Of a stretch of 64,000 nt of DNA, positions 15,813 to 24,039 are shown one piece after another. The notes beneath the pieces are model-generated. The model saw nothing but the letters and a program-made list of their open reading frames with translations, did no database searches and was not told where the DNA came from. The stretch's first letter is position 1; every line of letters starts with the position of its first letter. The stretch covers positions 1 through 64,000 of the forward strand of contig CALXGR010000006.1 in assembly GCA_944387885.1 (NCBI GenBank), read 5' to 3'. The DNA comes from an uncultured Clostridia bacterium (GTDB lineage Bacteria > Bacillota > Clostridia > Oscillospirales > Ruminococcaceae). The position numbers were made by a program, and so were the translations under genes.

Positions 15813-17111
15813 TCAGTCTCTTTCCATTACAGCAATAAAAAATCCATCCGGGTTGTCTTTTCCCGGCAAAAACAAGGTTCCTGCCCCGGTATCTTCTCCT
15901 CCGGGCAGAGAGGTTTCCACAAGATGGAAGTCCGGATTCTTTTCCAGAAACGCCTTGATCCTATCCTGGTTTTCCTGAGGCAGAATGGTGCAGGTGGAGT
16001 AAACAAGTCGGCCTCCTGACTTCAGGTACGAAGCACCATTCTCCAATATCTTTCCCTGCACCTGGAGAAGGTTCTCCAGGTCTTCCAGCTTTTTATACCG
16101 GATATCCGGCTTTTTTGCCATGATTCCCAGCCCGGAGCAAGGTACGTCACAGAGAACCCGGTCCATTCCTTCCAAAGCAGAATCGTGAAGGCAGGCATCC
16201 CCCTGGGCCACCTGGGCACAGGTAATTCCCAGCCGTTCCAACTGACGGCGAATAAGAGGTACCCGGTTAGGTGCCAAGTCCCGGCTGAAAAGAGTTCCCT
16301 TGTTTTCCATTTCCTGAGCCAGCAGTGCGCTTTTCCCCCCCGGAGCGGCACAAAGGTCCGCTGCTTTCTGCCCGGGATGCACATCCAGGGAAAGTGCTGC
16401 CATCTGGCTGGGAAGTCCCTGTACATGGAACAGTCCTTCCCGGAATGCTTTTGTTTTGGCAGGACTTCCCCGGAAAGAAACCAGAAGGCTGTTTTCTACG
16501 GGGCCAAGCCGGCTGGAGAAGCCTTCCTCTTCCAGCTTCTTCATCAGTCCTTCCCGGGTAATCTTCAAAGTATTTACCCGGATGGCTGTATCCTGAGCCG
16601 AAAAACTGCCTGCCAAAATCTCAGGAGTTCTCTCTTTATAAATTTTCCCCAGCAGCTCCACCAAGGGTAAAGCCACCGAATACTCAACTGACCACTTTGT
16701 ATAAAGATTGGGCCAGGAGATTGTTTCAAGATTCAGCTCCCCGCTTCTGCGAAGAACTGCATTCACCATCCCCGCAGCGGAGGTTTTTCCCATCTGGCGG
16801 GTAAGCTTGACCGATTCATTGACCGCAGCGGGAGTCGGGACCTTCATGTACCGCATCTGATAGAGTCCGGTACGAAGGATATTCCTGACAGGCGGATCAA
16901 GCTTGGCCACCGGTTTCTTCAGAAACTGGTTCAGGCAGAAGTCCAGGGTAACCAGCCGTTCTACCGTACCGTAGAAAAGAGCCGATGCAAAGGCCTTGTC
17001 TCTTTCCTCCATCCCGGATTTTTCCAGAACGCTGTCCAGCACCAGGTTGGAGTAGCCGTCCTGTTCCAGGCGGATAAGGGCTTCCACCGCCAATCGCCGG
17101 GGACTGCTCAT
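15813..17111 (-). CDS. rsmB: 16S rRNA m5C967 methyltransferase RsmB
   Basis: Methylates C967 of 16S rRNA at carbon 5 using SAM. The 432-residue protein has an N-terminal NusB-like helical RNA-binding domain (residues about 5-130). The Rossmann methyltransferase domain follows, with CAAPGGKS (SAM motif, about residue 250), DVPCSGLG (about 320) and the catalytic cysteine motif YSTCT (about 375). The start overlaps the fmt stop as ATGA. Gene order def-fmt-rsmB-rlmN is the classic arrangement. Assignment is secure. Confidence 0.96.
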   Translation of the reverse strand: MSSPRRLAVEALIRLEQDGYSNLVLDSVLEKSGMEERDKAFASALFYGTVERLVTLDFCLNQFLKKPVAKLDPPVRNILRTGLYQMRYMKVPTPAAVNESVKLTRQMGKTSAAGMVNAVLRRSGELNLETISWPNLYTKWSVEYSVALPLVELLGKIYKERTPEILAGSFSAQDTAIRVNTLKITREGLMKKLEEEGFSSRLGPVENSLLVSFRGSPAKTKAFREGLFHVQGLPSQMAALSLDVHPGQKAADLCAAPGGKSALLAQEMENKGTLFSRDLAPNRVPLIRRQLERLGITCAQVAQGDACLHDSALEGMDRVLCDVPCSGLGIMAKKPDIRYKKLEDLENLLQVQGKILENGASYLKSGGRLVYSTCTILPQENQDRIKAFLEKNPDFHLVETSLPGGEDTGAGTLFLPGKDNPDGFFIAVMERD

Positions 17112-18028
17112 ATCATATCCCCCGCCTTGAGCCGCCGTCCTGCTGCAAAGCTGGTCCCATCCATGGGTTTGCTTCCCTCAGGAACCACCTGCAAAAGGGT
17201 CAGAGCATCTTTCCCGCAAGCCACCGTCAAAGGCTTAAGCGCCAGCACCGTTCCCGCAGGAGTGTTTGCCGTGTTTTCAGCCACGCGGCTTTCCAGTACT
17301 TTTATTTTCTTGCCCTGGCACTCAAAATATGCCACCGGCCAGGGATTCAATCCCCGCACCAGGTTATGGATGATTTTTGCTTCACCTTCAAAAGTGAATC
17401 GGGCCATTTCCTTATTGAGCATGGGGGCAAAAGTTGCTTTGGAGTGATCCTGAGGCTGAGGGGCAAGGGTCCCCTTGGGGATTTCCTCCACGCAGCGGCA
17501 GAGGGTCTCTGCACCCAAAGCGGTGACCCGGTCAAACAGCTGACCGCTGGTTTCCTCGGGGTCAATCTCCAGTTCCTGGCAGACCAGCACATCACCCTCG
17601 TCCAGGCCCTCGCTCATCTGCATAATGGAAACGCCGGTCTTTGCATCCCCGTTGATCACCGCCCACTGGACAGGAGCACTGCCCCGATATTTGGGCAGGA
17701 GAGAAACATGAAGATTAATGCAGCCATAGGCAGGGATTGCAAGTACAGAGGACGGCAGGATACATCCGTAAGCCACCACCACAATCAACTCAGGGGCCAG
17801 TTCCCGGATCCGGTCATCTTCGCCCCCGTCCCGCAGGGTTTTAGGTTGAAATACGGGAATTCCATATTTTTCCGCCACCTGCTTCACAGGAGGAGCGGTA
17901 AGAATCTGCTTGCGGCCCACAGGTTTGTCCCGACGGGTATACACTCCGCAGATGGTATGTCCCGCATCAATCAGCGCTTCCAGACTGGCAGCGGCAATAT
18001 CAGGGGTGCCCATAAAGAGAATCCGCAT
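17108..18028 (-). CDS. fmt: Methionyl-tRNA formyltransferase
   Basis: Formylates the amino group of initiator Met-tRNA using 10-formyltetrahydrofolate. The 306-residue protein begins MRILFMGTPDIAA and carries the active-site region INLHVSLLPKYRGSAPVQWA around residues 105-125. A C-terminal OB-like domain binds tRNA. It is 3 bases downstream of def, so the pair that adds and later removes the formyl group is co-transcribed. Its stop overlaps the rsmB start. Confidence 0.97.
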   Translation of the reverse strand: MRILFMGTPDIAAASLEALIDAGHTICGVYTRRDKPVGRKQILTAPPVKQVAEKYGIPVFQPKTLRDGGEDDRIRELAPELIVVVAYGCILPSSVLAIPAYGCINLHVSLLPKYRGSAPVQWAVINGDAKTGVSIMQMSEGLDEGDVLVCQELEIDPEETSGQLFDRVTALGAETLCRCVEEIPKGTLAPQPQDHSKATFAPMLNKEMARFTFEGEAKIIHNLVRGLNPWPVAYFECQGKKIKVLESRVAENTANTPAGTVLALKPLTVACGKDALTLLQVVPEGSKPMDGTSFAAGRRLKAGDMI

Positions 18029-18031
18029 TCT

Positions 18032-18556
18032 TTACTCCTCTCCGTCGGGGTAATCGTCCTCGTAAAAACTTTCGGCCAAGTCCATGATGGTGATACCATC
18101 CAGATGGTTATTCTCATGGCAGATGCACCGGGCCAGCATTCCTTCCCCTTCCAGGGTAAACCAGTTGCCGTACCGGTCCTGGGCCTTTACCTTTACCTTT
18201 GCAGGACGGGTAATGGCTGCATTGTGGCCGGGGAAGCTGAGGCAGCCCTCATACATGGTCTCGGTCTCCTGGCTGTTTTCCAGAATTTCAGGATTGATAA
18301 ACTCCAGCATAGGAGCCTCCCAATCCTCACGAATCTCACCGTTTTCGTCCAGAGGGGCTTCCCGCTCATCCAGAGAGATAAAGACCCGGCGCATGACTCC
18401 CACCTGGGGACCGGCCAGACCGTACCCCTGGGCATCCCGGAGGGTCTCTTTCATGTCATCCAACAGGGTGTGAAGCCGGTCATCAAAATTGGTCACCGGA
18501 CGGCAAACCTTTTTCAGGATGGGATCTCCATCCTGTACAATGGTACGAATAGCCAT
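18032..18556 (-). CDS. def: Peptide deformylase
   Basis: Removes the N-formyl group from nascent proteins, using a bound divalent metal. The 174-residue protein shows all three family motifs: GLAGPQVG (about residues 46-53), EGCLSFPG (metal-binding cysteine, about 105) and the HExxH metal site in CHENNHLDG (about 148). The end is acidic (YEDDYPDGEE). A GGAGGATTAAA site precedes the ATG. It lies between priA (20 bases upstream) and fmt (3 bases downstream). Confidence 0.97.
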   Translation of the reverse strand: MAIRTIVQDGDPILKKVCRPVTNFDDRLHTLLDDMKETLRDAQGYGLAGPQVGVMRRVFISLDEREAPLDENGEIREDWEAPMLEFINPEILENSQETETMYEGCLSFPGHNAAITRPAKVKVKAQDRYGNWFTLEGEGMLARCICHENNHLDGITIMDLAESFYEDDYPDGEE

Positions 18557-18575
18557 ATTTTAATCCTCCTTAAGT

Positions 18576-20825
18576 TCAATCATTATCCGAATAAAAGTCG
18601 ATGGAAACAGAAGCCCATCCTGACAGCTTTCTTGTGTCGTACTCTGCCAGGGCCTGCCGAAGCAGTTCACGAAACTTCTTTCCGTTTCTGCACTTGATGA
18701 TGAGCCGATACCGGTACTGATCCTTCAGCATGGCAATGCTCATGGGCGCCGGGCGAAGGATCCGCAGGGGAATCTCCGGGTTCTGCCCGGCCAGTTGCCC
18801 CAGAATGGAAGCAAAGCTTTGGGCAGCATCCCTGACCCGGTCCTCCTTTTCTCCTACAAAGCCCATGGTACACAGGCTGCAGAAGGGCGGATACAAAAAG
18901 CGACGGCGCAGTTCCGCTTCCGGCTCGTAGAACGCCTCATAGTCCTGCCGGGCAGCCAGGTTGAGCACCGGGTGGTCCGGCACACTGGTTTGAATCAGAG
19001 CACGTCCGGGCAAGTCCGCCCGGCCTCCCCGGCCGACCACCTGGGTTACCAGACTGAACACGTTTTCGTAGGCCCGGTAACTTTGACCAAAGAGCAGGTT
19101 ATCAATTCCCAGAACCCCTACCAGGGTAACCTTCGGGAAATCCAGCCCCTTGGCTACCATCTGGGTCCCCACCATAATATCATACTCCCCTGCAGAAAAC
19201 CGGGAGAACATGGTCTCATGAGCGTTCTTTTTACCAGTAGTGTCCTGGTCCATTCGAAGAATCCTTGCCTTGGGCAGGAGCCGGGCCAGTTCCTCCTCCA
19301 CCCGCTGGGTACCGAAACCGGTGTATCTCAGCTCCCCTCCACAAGAGGGGCACTCCCTTGGTGCCGGAGAAATGACACTTCCACAATAGTGGCAGACCAG
19401 CTGGTTCTTGTCTTTATGATAGACCATGGGAACGCTGCAGCTGTGGCACTTGATTACCTCCCTGCAATGGGAGCAAGTTGCCAAAGTGCGGTAGCCCCGT
19501 CGGTTGAGCAGAAGTATGGACTGGTGTCCCTGGTTCAGGTTCTCCTGAAGCTGCTGAGCCAGTTCCAGACTGATTTCCCCTGCATTTCCCGCGGCCAATT
19601 CCTGGCGCATATCCACCATCTCTACCTGGGGAAGAGGGTGTCCGCCATACCGCTGGGTCAACCGGAAGAGACTGTATCGTCCCTCCTTGGCCCAGTAAAA
19701 GGTATCTACACTTGGGGTGGCCGAGGCAAAGAGGAGCAGGCTTCCCTGCTGGGCTGCCCGGAACTTTGCCACATCACGGGCTGCGAAGCGTGGGCTGGAT
19801 TCCGAGTGGTAGGTGTGTTCCTGTTCCTCGTCAATGATAATCAGCCCAATGTCATCCAGTGGCGCAAAAACTGCGCTCCGGGTGCCCACCACAATATCGG
19901 CGCCTCCCTGTTGAATCATCCGCCATTGGGCCAGCCGCTCCGTGTGGTTGAGAGCGGAGTGCTGCACCGCCACCCGGCTGCCGAACTGAGATTTAAGCCG
20001 CAGTATCATCTGGGGTGTCAGTCCGATTTCGGGAACCATCACCAGGACCTTACGGCCCAGGGCCAGGGTCTGCTGAATCAGGCTGAGGAAAACCAAGGTC
20101 TTACCGCTTCCCGTCACCCCGTAAAGGAGCGCTGCGTGAGGTTTTCTGTCCAGGAGCTGCGCCAGCCCTTGGGACACTTCCTTCTGTTCAGCAGTAAGGG
20201 AAATTTCTTCCGGGCGATACGGAATGTTGGTGTAAAGGTCAGGTACTTCACTGACTTCTTCCCGCTCCAAAACTCCCTTTTTCCAAAGGTTATTGGCAAC
20301 CTCCCGGCTGATTCCTTTTTCCTCTAATGCCTTGGCAGACAGGGGGCCTTCTTCCAGCAGCTTTACCGCTGCCAGCTGTTTTGGACCCGGCTTAGGCTTT
20401 TCCGGGAGCTGTCCTGTCAAGCGATAAACCAACTGGGTCGGCAGGCGGGTCCCGCACTGAAGCCGTGGTTTTCCTTCTTCCAAAGTGGGACGGTACTGGG
20501 CTCCGTATGGGATAACCGCTTTTACCGCTTCATAGTAGGTGCAGAAAGTTTCTTCCTTCAGCCAAAGGACCAGATTGAGCAGGTCCGGCGTAAGGCGGGC
20601 CTCTCCGGGTGCTGCATCCAGCAGTTCTTTCTGGGCCTGGTCCGGAGCCTCCTGGTCCACCCCCAGAACCACTCCCATCCGGGGTTTATTGGCTCTGCCA
20701 AAGGGGACCAGCACCATGCTGCCGTGGTGGACTTCCAGTGAGCGGTCCTGGGGCAGACGATAGGTATAAAGTTTATCAAAATGGATGGTGGCACGGTCTA
20801 CCGCCACCTGCACCGTCTGGGGCAA
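18576..20825 (-). CDS. priA: Primosomal replication restart helicase PriA
   Basis: PriA reloads the replisome at stalled forks. The 749 residues contain an N-terminal DNA-binding domain, a helicase core with Walker A GVTGSGKT (about 245) and DEEQEHTYHS (about 335), and a cysteine-rich zinc region with paired CxxC motifs (CSHC, CHSC, CHYC, CPSC, about 455-500). The C-terminal helicase lobe includes VGRGGRADLPG. The start appears to be TTG at 20825 with GGGAGGTG five bases upstream; no ATG fits the conserved N-terminus. In Bacillus rpoZ and coaBC lie between gmk and priA, and both are missing from this position. Confidence 0.96.
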   Translation of the reverse strand: MPQTVQVAVDRATIHFDKLYTYRLPQDRSLEVHHGSMVLVPFGRANKPRMGVVLGVDQEAPDQAQKELLDAAPGEARLTPDLLNLVLWLKEETFCTYYEAVKAVIPYGAQYRPTLEEGKPRLQCGTRLPTQLVYRLTGQLPEKPKPGPKQLAAVKLLEEGPLSAKALEEKGISREVANNLWKKGVLEREEVSEVPDLYTNIPYRPEEISLTAEQKEVSQGLAQLLDRKPHAALLYGVTGSGKTLVFLSLIQQTLALGRKVLVMVPEIGLTPQMILRLKSQFGSRVAVQHSALNHTERLAQWRMIQQGGADIVVGTRSAVFAPLDDIGLIIIDEEQEHTYHSESSPRFAARDVAKFRAAQQGSLLLFASATPSVDTFYWAKEGRYSLFRLTQRYGGHPLPQVEMVDMRQELAAGNAGEISLELAQQLQENLNQGHQSILLLNRRGYRTLATCSHCREVIKCHSCSVPMVYHKDKNQLVCHYCGSVISPAPRECPSCGGELRYTGFGTQRVEEELARLLPKARILRMDQDTTGKKNAHETMFSRFSAGEYDIMVGTQMVAKGLDFPKVTLVGVLGIDNLLFGQSYRAYENVFSLVTQVVGRGGRADLPGRALIQTSVPDHPVLNLAARQDYEAFYEPEAELRRRFLYPPFCSLCTMGFVGEKEDRVRDAAQSFASILGQLAGQNPEIPLRILRPAPMSIAMLKDQYRYRLIIKCRNGKKFRELLRQALAEYDTRKLSGWASVSIDFYSDND

Positions 20826-20852
20826 ACCGCCACCTCCCCTGGGAATAGTTTC

Positions 20853-21416
20853 TTATTTCAGTCTTTCCTGAATGATGCTGTAAAGTTCATCCACGCAGGC
20901 ATCTACATCCCGGTTGACGATCTGAACATCATAGGCATCCGCCAGAGCCATTTCCTCTTTAGCCCTTGCAAGCCGCTGACTGATAACCTGTTGGGTTTCA
21001 GTTCCCCGTCCGCTGAGCCGGCGTTCCAGCTCCTCCATACTGGGAGGAAGGATAAAGACCGTGAGGGCACCGGGATAGACCTTCTTGACGTTCTCCACGC
21101 CATTCACGTCGATTTCCAGAATCATGACCTGATGGTTCAGAATGCTCTTTTCAACTTCAGGCCGAAGGGTCCCATAGTAGTTTCCGCAATACTGGTTATA
21201 CTCCAGCATCCTCTGATTCTGAATATTGTCCTCAAAGGCTTCCCTGGTGATAAAGTGGTAATGTACATGGTCCACTTCTCCGGGCCGTGGCTGCCGGGTG
21301 GTAGCGGATACCGATATAGTAATTTCCGGATGCTTCTCCAAAAGAGCCTTGACTACCGTACCTTTTCCTGCCCCGGAAGGTCCGGAGATACAGATCAGAT
21401 ATTTTTCTTCATTCAT
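20853..21416 (-). CDS. gmk: Guanylate kinase
   Basis: Phosphorylates GMP to GDP with ATP, essential for guanine nucleotide pools. The start at 21416 (MNEEKYLIC) is preferred because GGGGAGG lies 9 bases upstream; an ATG three codons earlier directly abuts that site. The 187-residue protein has P-loop SGPSGAGKGT and the GMP-binding segment TTRQPRPGEVDHVHYHF. It overlaps remA by 8 bases. Gene order yicC-remA-gmk matches Bacillus. Confidence 0.96.
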   Translation of the reverse strand: MNEEKYLICISGPSGAGKGTVVKALLEKHPEITISVSATTRQPRPGEVDHVHYHFITREAFEDNIQNQRMLEYNQYCGNYYGTLRPEVEKSILNHQVMILEIDVNGVENVKKVYPGALTVFILPPSMEELERRLSGRGTETQQVISQRLARAKEEMALADAYDVQIVNRDVDACVDELYSIIQERLK

Positions 21417-21672
21417 TTTCTTCATCCTCCCCTGTCAATTCCAGTCCAAACCGGGGGGCCAGCTGTTCTGCACTGATTCCGGACAGCACCAGATGATCAC
21501 TGTCCATCACCAGAACCGTCTTTGCTTTCCGCCCATAGGTGGCGTCTATCAGCATTCCGTTATCCTTGGCTTCCCGGACTGCCCGCTTTACCGGAGCAGA
21601 ATCCGGACTGACTACCGCAATCAGTCGGTCCGCATTGATCAGGTTGCCAAATCCCACATTTACCAGCTGCAT
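21409..21672 (-). CDS. remA: RemA/DUF370 family DNA-binding regulator
   Basis: An 87-residue protein of the RemA family. In Bacillus subtilis RemA is a DNA-binding activator of biofilm matrix and osmoprotection genes. The start VNVGFGNLINADRLIAVVSPDSAP is the conserved family signature, followed by the basic segment REAKDNGMLIDATYGRKAKTV. An acidic tail (GEDEENE) follows. It sits between yicC and gmk exactly as in Bacillus. Family identity is firm; target genes in this organism are unknown. Confidence 0.93.
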   Translation of the reverse strand: MQLVNVGFGNLINADRLIAVVSPDSAPVKRAVREAKDNGMLIDATYGRKAKTVLVMDSDHLVLSGISAEQLAPRFGLELTGEDEENE

Positions 21673-21690
21673 TCTATCCCCCCTGTTGTT

Positions 21691-22569
21691 TTACTCCAGA
21701 TTCTGCACCTGCTCCCGAATCTTCTCAATGCAGGCTTTCATCTCCACCACTTGCTTGGTGATCTGGATGTCCTGGCACTTGGAGCCGATGGTATTGGTTT
21801 CCCGGTTCATTTCCTGGGTCAGGAAGTCCAGTTTTCGGCCCACCGGCTGAGCAGATTCCAGAATGTCTCTGTACTGCTGGATATGGCTGCGAAGGCGTAC
21901 GGTCTCCTCATCCACCGCAGTTTTATCGCCGAAGATAGCAGCCTCTGTAATGATCCGGCTTTCCTCAATATTCCGTTCTTCCAGAATCACCTTCAATTTT
22001 TCATACAGGCGCTGGGTGTATGCCTCCACCCGGCCTTCGCTCTGCTGTTCCACAAAAGTGACTCCGGTTTCCAGCTCGGCCAATTTTTCCAACAAGTCTT
22101 CTTTCAGCTTTCCGCCTTCTACCCGGCGCATAGCCAGGAAGGCTTCCAAAGCCTGGGAGGTCACCTGTTCCACATCCTGCCAAAGTTCTTCCGGGTCCAC
22201 CTTGGCCCGGGTGGTAGTCAGCACATCGGGGAACCGGGCAACCAGCCCTACCGAGATATCATCCTTGATTTCCAGTTCTTCATACAGGGTACGCATAGCT
22301 TCCCGGTACTGGCGAGCCAGGGGCAGGTTTACCTCCACCACCATATCGGAGGTTTCAACCGCCTGAATCTGAAGCCCCAGCTCCACTTTTCCCCGGCTGA
22401 TCTGACTGTTCAGCAGCTTTTTCAGCCGGTCTTCCATAAAAGCACATCCTCTGGGAAGCCGGGAGGAGAATTCAAAATACCGGGAATTGACGCTGCGGAT
22501 CTCCACCACAATGTTCTGGCCGTGAAGCAGCTGCTCTCCCCGACCATATCCTGTCATACTTAATGCCAT
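21691..22569 (-). CDS. YicC-like endoribonuclease family protein
   Basis: A 292-residue protein of the YicC/YloC family (YicC-like N-terminal and DUF1732 C-terminal domains), reported as an endoribonuclease in Escherichia coli and Bacillus. Signature blocks are MALSMTGYGRGE at the N-terminus, VEIRSVNSRYFEFSSRLP near residue 25 and the closing FLTQEMNRETNTIGSKCQ. It is the first gene of the yicC-remA-gmk-priA run, with its own promoter about 70 bases upstream. YicC proteins are helical hexamers that clamp RNA; substrate specificity here is not visible. Confidence 0.93.
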   Translation of the reverse strand: MALSMTGYGRGEQLLHGQNIVVEIRSVNSRYFEFSSRLPRGCAFMEDRLKKLLNSQISRGKVELGLQIQAVETSDMVVEVNLPLARQYREAMRTLYEELEIKDDISVGLVARFPDVLTTTRAKVDPEELWQDVEQVTSQALEAFLAMRRVEGGKLKEDLLEKLAELETGVTFVEQQSEGRVEAYTQRLYEKLKVILEERNIEESRIITEAAIFGDKTAVDEETVRLRSHIQQYRDILESAQPVGRKLDFLTQEMNRETNTIGSKCQDIQITKQVVEMKACIEKIREQVQNLE

Positions 22570-22637
22570 AATCCTTGCCGCTCCTTGTTGTTTTATACCA
22601 AAAGGTCAAAGATACCCATTAAAAATACATATATTCT

Positions 22638-22666
22638 ATCTTACTCTTTTTTACCATTTTTGGCAA
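22638..22666 (-). promoter_or_regulatory. SigA-type promoter for yicC operon
   Basis: On the minus strand TTGCCA (22666-22661) and TAAGAT (22643-22638) are 17 bases apart, about 69 bases before the yicC start. The intervening sequence is AT-rich. Confidence 0.65.
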
Positions 22667-22722
22667 GGAAAAAGCCTGTGAAACCGCCCGGTTCTCCTTA
22701 ATTTTTCATGAAGAAGTCAGGA

Positions 22723-23435
22723 CCCCCGGCTAAGCCGGGGGCTTGTGTAAGCCCTAGAAGGGCATAATACGGACAACGCCCCTCAAGGGGCCACGAATGG
22801 GTCGGCCAACTGCATTGCTGACTCATGGCGGCCCCTTAAGGGGCTATTTTTATGCCTTGGAATTCTTGCTACCCGTAAACGGGTCCACAAATTCTCTCAA
22901 ACTCATTTGATCCGCTATTTGATCTTCCTCCAGTTGGTGCTTGATGTACTCTTGTATTTGCTTTTTGTTTCTTCCCACTGTATCAACGTAATATCCTCTA
23001 GCCCAGAAATGTCGATCTCCATATTTGTACTTCAAGTTTGCGTGTCTGTCAAAAATCATTAGGCTACTTTTCCCTTTGAGGTACCCCATGATTTGTGATA
23101 CACTATACTTCGGAGGGATACTCAGCAACATATGGATGTGATCCGGACAAGCCTGTGCTTCTATGATTTCCACACCTTTTTGTTCGCACAGCTTTCTTAA
23201 AATTTGCCCAATATCTTGTTTGATTTGACCATATATTGCCATCCGACGGTATTTGGGCGCAAACACTATATGATATTGGCATCTCCATGTTGTGTGTTGT
23301 AGCGTTTCGATATCCTTCTCTTTCATGTTAAAAGACCTCCTGGTTTTATTGTTGCAGTTGGCCGACCGCAACTTTATTCTACCAGAAGGTCTTTTTCACT
23401 ATATAATCTCTTTACACTCCCCGGCATAGCCGGGG
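22723..23435 (-). mobile_element. IS200-type insertion sequence, tnpA only
   Basis: A compact element with a single Y1 transposase gene and no tnpB. Both ends carry nearly identical subterminal hairpins, CCCCCGGC-TAA-GCCGGGGG at 22723-22741 and CCCCGGC-ATA-GCCGGGG at 23419-23435, the structures TnpA binds as single-stranded DNA in this family. True cleavage points lie some bases outside these hairpins and cannot be fixed here, and no target duplication is expected. A 14-base segment at 22801-22814 is the exact reverse complement of 23353-23366, so the two untranslated ends of the tnpA transcript can pair. Confidence 0.85.
22850..23326 (-). CDS. tnpA: IS200 family Y1 transposase TnpA
   Basis: A 158-residue HuH single-strand transposase. 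The ATG at 23326 has CAGGAGGTC upstream; the longer frame has no support. The metal-binding HuH motif is in CPDHIHMLLSIPPKYS (residues about 65-80), and the catalytic tyrosine lies in FWARGYYVDTVG (about 115-125). FAPKYRR near residue 28 is also characteristic. The frame looks intact and could be active. A hairpin-forming segment lies just upstream of the ribosome binding site (GTTGC...GCAAC, 23351-23372), a known style of translational repression in IS200 elements. Confidence 0.93.
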   Translation of the reverse strand: MKEKDIETLQHTTWRCQYHIVFAPKYRRMAIYGQIKQDIGQILRKLCEQKGVEIIEAQACPDHIHMLLSIPPKYSVSQIMGYLKGKSSLMIFDRHANLKYKYGDRHFWARGYYVDTVGRNKKQIQEYIKHQLEEDQIADQMSLREFVDPFTGSKNSKA

Positions 23436-23467
23436 GTTGTTGTTGCGCTTAAGCTAACAATACAAAG

Positions 23468-23502
23468 AAAAGGAGTGAACACCATCCGGTGTCACTCCTT
23501 TT
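23468..23502 (-). terminator. Probable original terminator of rpsB-tsf
   Basis: On the minus strand, AAAAGGAGTGA-CACC with loop GGAT pairs to GGTG-TCACTCCTTTT and is followed by a T-rich stretch. It is now 546 bases from the tsf stop. Removing the 524-bp element and one copy of GAATA would put it about 22 bases from the stop, a normal terminator distance. Confidence 0.65.
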
Positions 23503-23510
23503 AAGCAAAA

Positions 23511-23515
23511 GAATA
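23511..23515. repeat. Left copy of 5-bp target site duplication GAATA
   Basis: GAATA directly abuts the TGT end at 23516. The same five bases follow the opposite ACA end at 24039. Confidence 0.6.
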
Positions 23516-23612
23516 TGTTCCCCACACTCCTATTTTGTCCAAAGAAGGTTCCTATATTGTCCAAGGGAGGTAAAGGGGAATCAGGGGAAATTAAGGCTAA
23601 AAGCAGATGCGA

Positions 23613-23664
23613 ATTTAAAATAAAAAAAAGAGAACGGCACCCCATAAAGGAGTGACGTTCTCTT
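23613..23664 (-). terminator. Minus-strand terminator inside the miniature element
   Basis: On the minus strand, AAGAGAACG pairs with CGTTCTCTT through a long imperfect hairpin, followed by a TTTTTTTTATTTT run. It would end a minus-strand transcript starting within or near the right end of the element. Confidence 0.6.
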
Positions 23665-23983
23665 AATATTGAGGGCCTGTTACCCTCCTCACAACCCCAA
23701 AGAGATGGAGTGAGGATTGAAACAGATTATTCCACGGAGGCAGGGCCAGGTGGCCTCAGGAGGGCGTTTCGGGACGGAATAAGGTCCGTGTATTCCCTCG
23801 TAAAAACCCCGTAGAATCCCGTTTTTGTCCGCTTCCGGCGCTCTTGTTTTTTGAGCAGTTTCCTTGTTCAAATCTCATGCGGAAGTCCCGTGGGACCCGA
23901 TAAGATTCCTGTCCTCCCCAGTTGGAAACCGCATTTCCTCCGGTTTTCTCTTGTCCTCCCCTACTATGAGGAGGGTACAAGAG
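23665..23983 (-). ncRNA. Possible structured RNA carried by the miniature element
   Basis: No supported protein frame lies here. The minus-strand transcript would begin near a strong hairpin (23948-23983; arms CTCTTGT and ACAAGAG plus CCTCC pairing) and end at the terminator near 23640. An 11-base perfect inverted repeat (23681-23691 with 23967-23977) would bring its ends together, as in closed multi-branch RNAs. I do not recognise an RNA family, and expression is not shown. The call rests on structure potential only. Confidence 0.3.
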
Positions 23984-24039
23984 TTCCCCCGAAGGACAAA
24001 ATAGGCTGCCTATTCGGACAAAATAGAAAGTTGATTACA

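Larger units (their letters stand above)
23516..24039. mobile_element. 524-bp miniature transposable element with Tn7/Mu-like ends
   Basis: The element begins TGTTC and ends ...TTACA. Each end holds two copies of CTATTTTGTCC (one reads CTATATTGTCC) with a 22-bp period, in inverted orientation between ends: 23530-23540 and 23552-23562 on the left, 23994-24004 and 24016-24026 on the right. Such repeated end sites with TGT/ACA tips and 5-bp duplications are typical of DDE transposases of the Tn7, Tn552 and IS21-like groups. No transposase is encoded, so it must be non-autonomous. No convincing protein-coding gene is seen inside. A minus-strand terminator and strong hairpins suggest a small-RNA cargo. 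The family name is inference; the end structure is directly visible. Confidence 0.7.

Noticed and set aside
22723-23435. IS605-type element with tnpB or omega RNA
   Set aside because: No tnpB fragment was found near tnpA. The element has only the IS200 organisation.
23690-23722. CRISPR-repeat-like sequence ending GGATTGAAAC inside the miniature element
   Set aside because: Only one copy exists, with no spacers, no second repeat and no cas genes in the window. The preceding palindrome (CCTCAC...GTGAGG) has too long a loop for a normal repeat. A link to CRISPR-associated transposons would be speculation.
23756-23980. Short minus-strand frames (60-74 codons) in the miniature element
   Set aside because: They overlap strong hairpins, lack ribosome binding sites, and their translations look random (rich in Arg, Gly, Pro and Ser).
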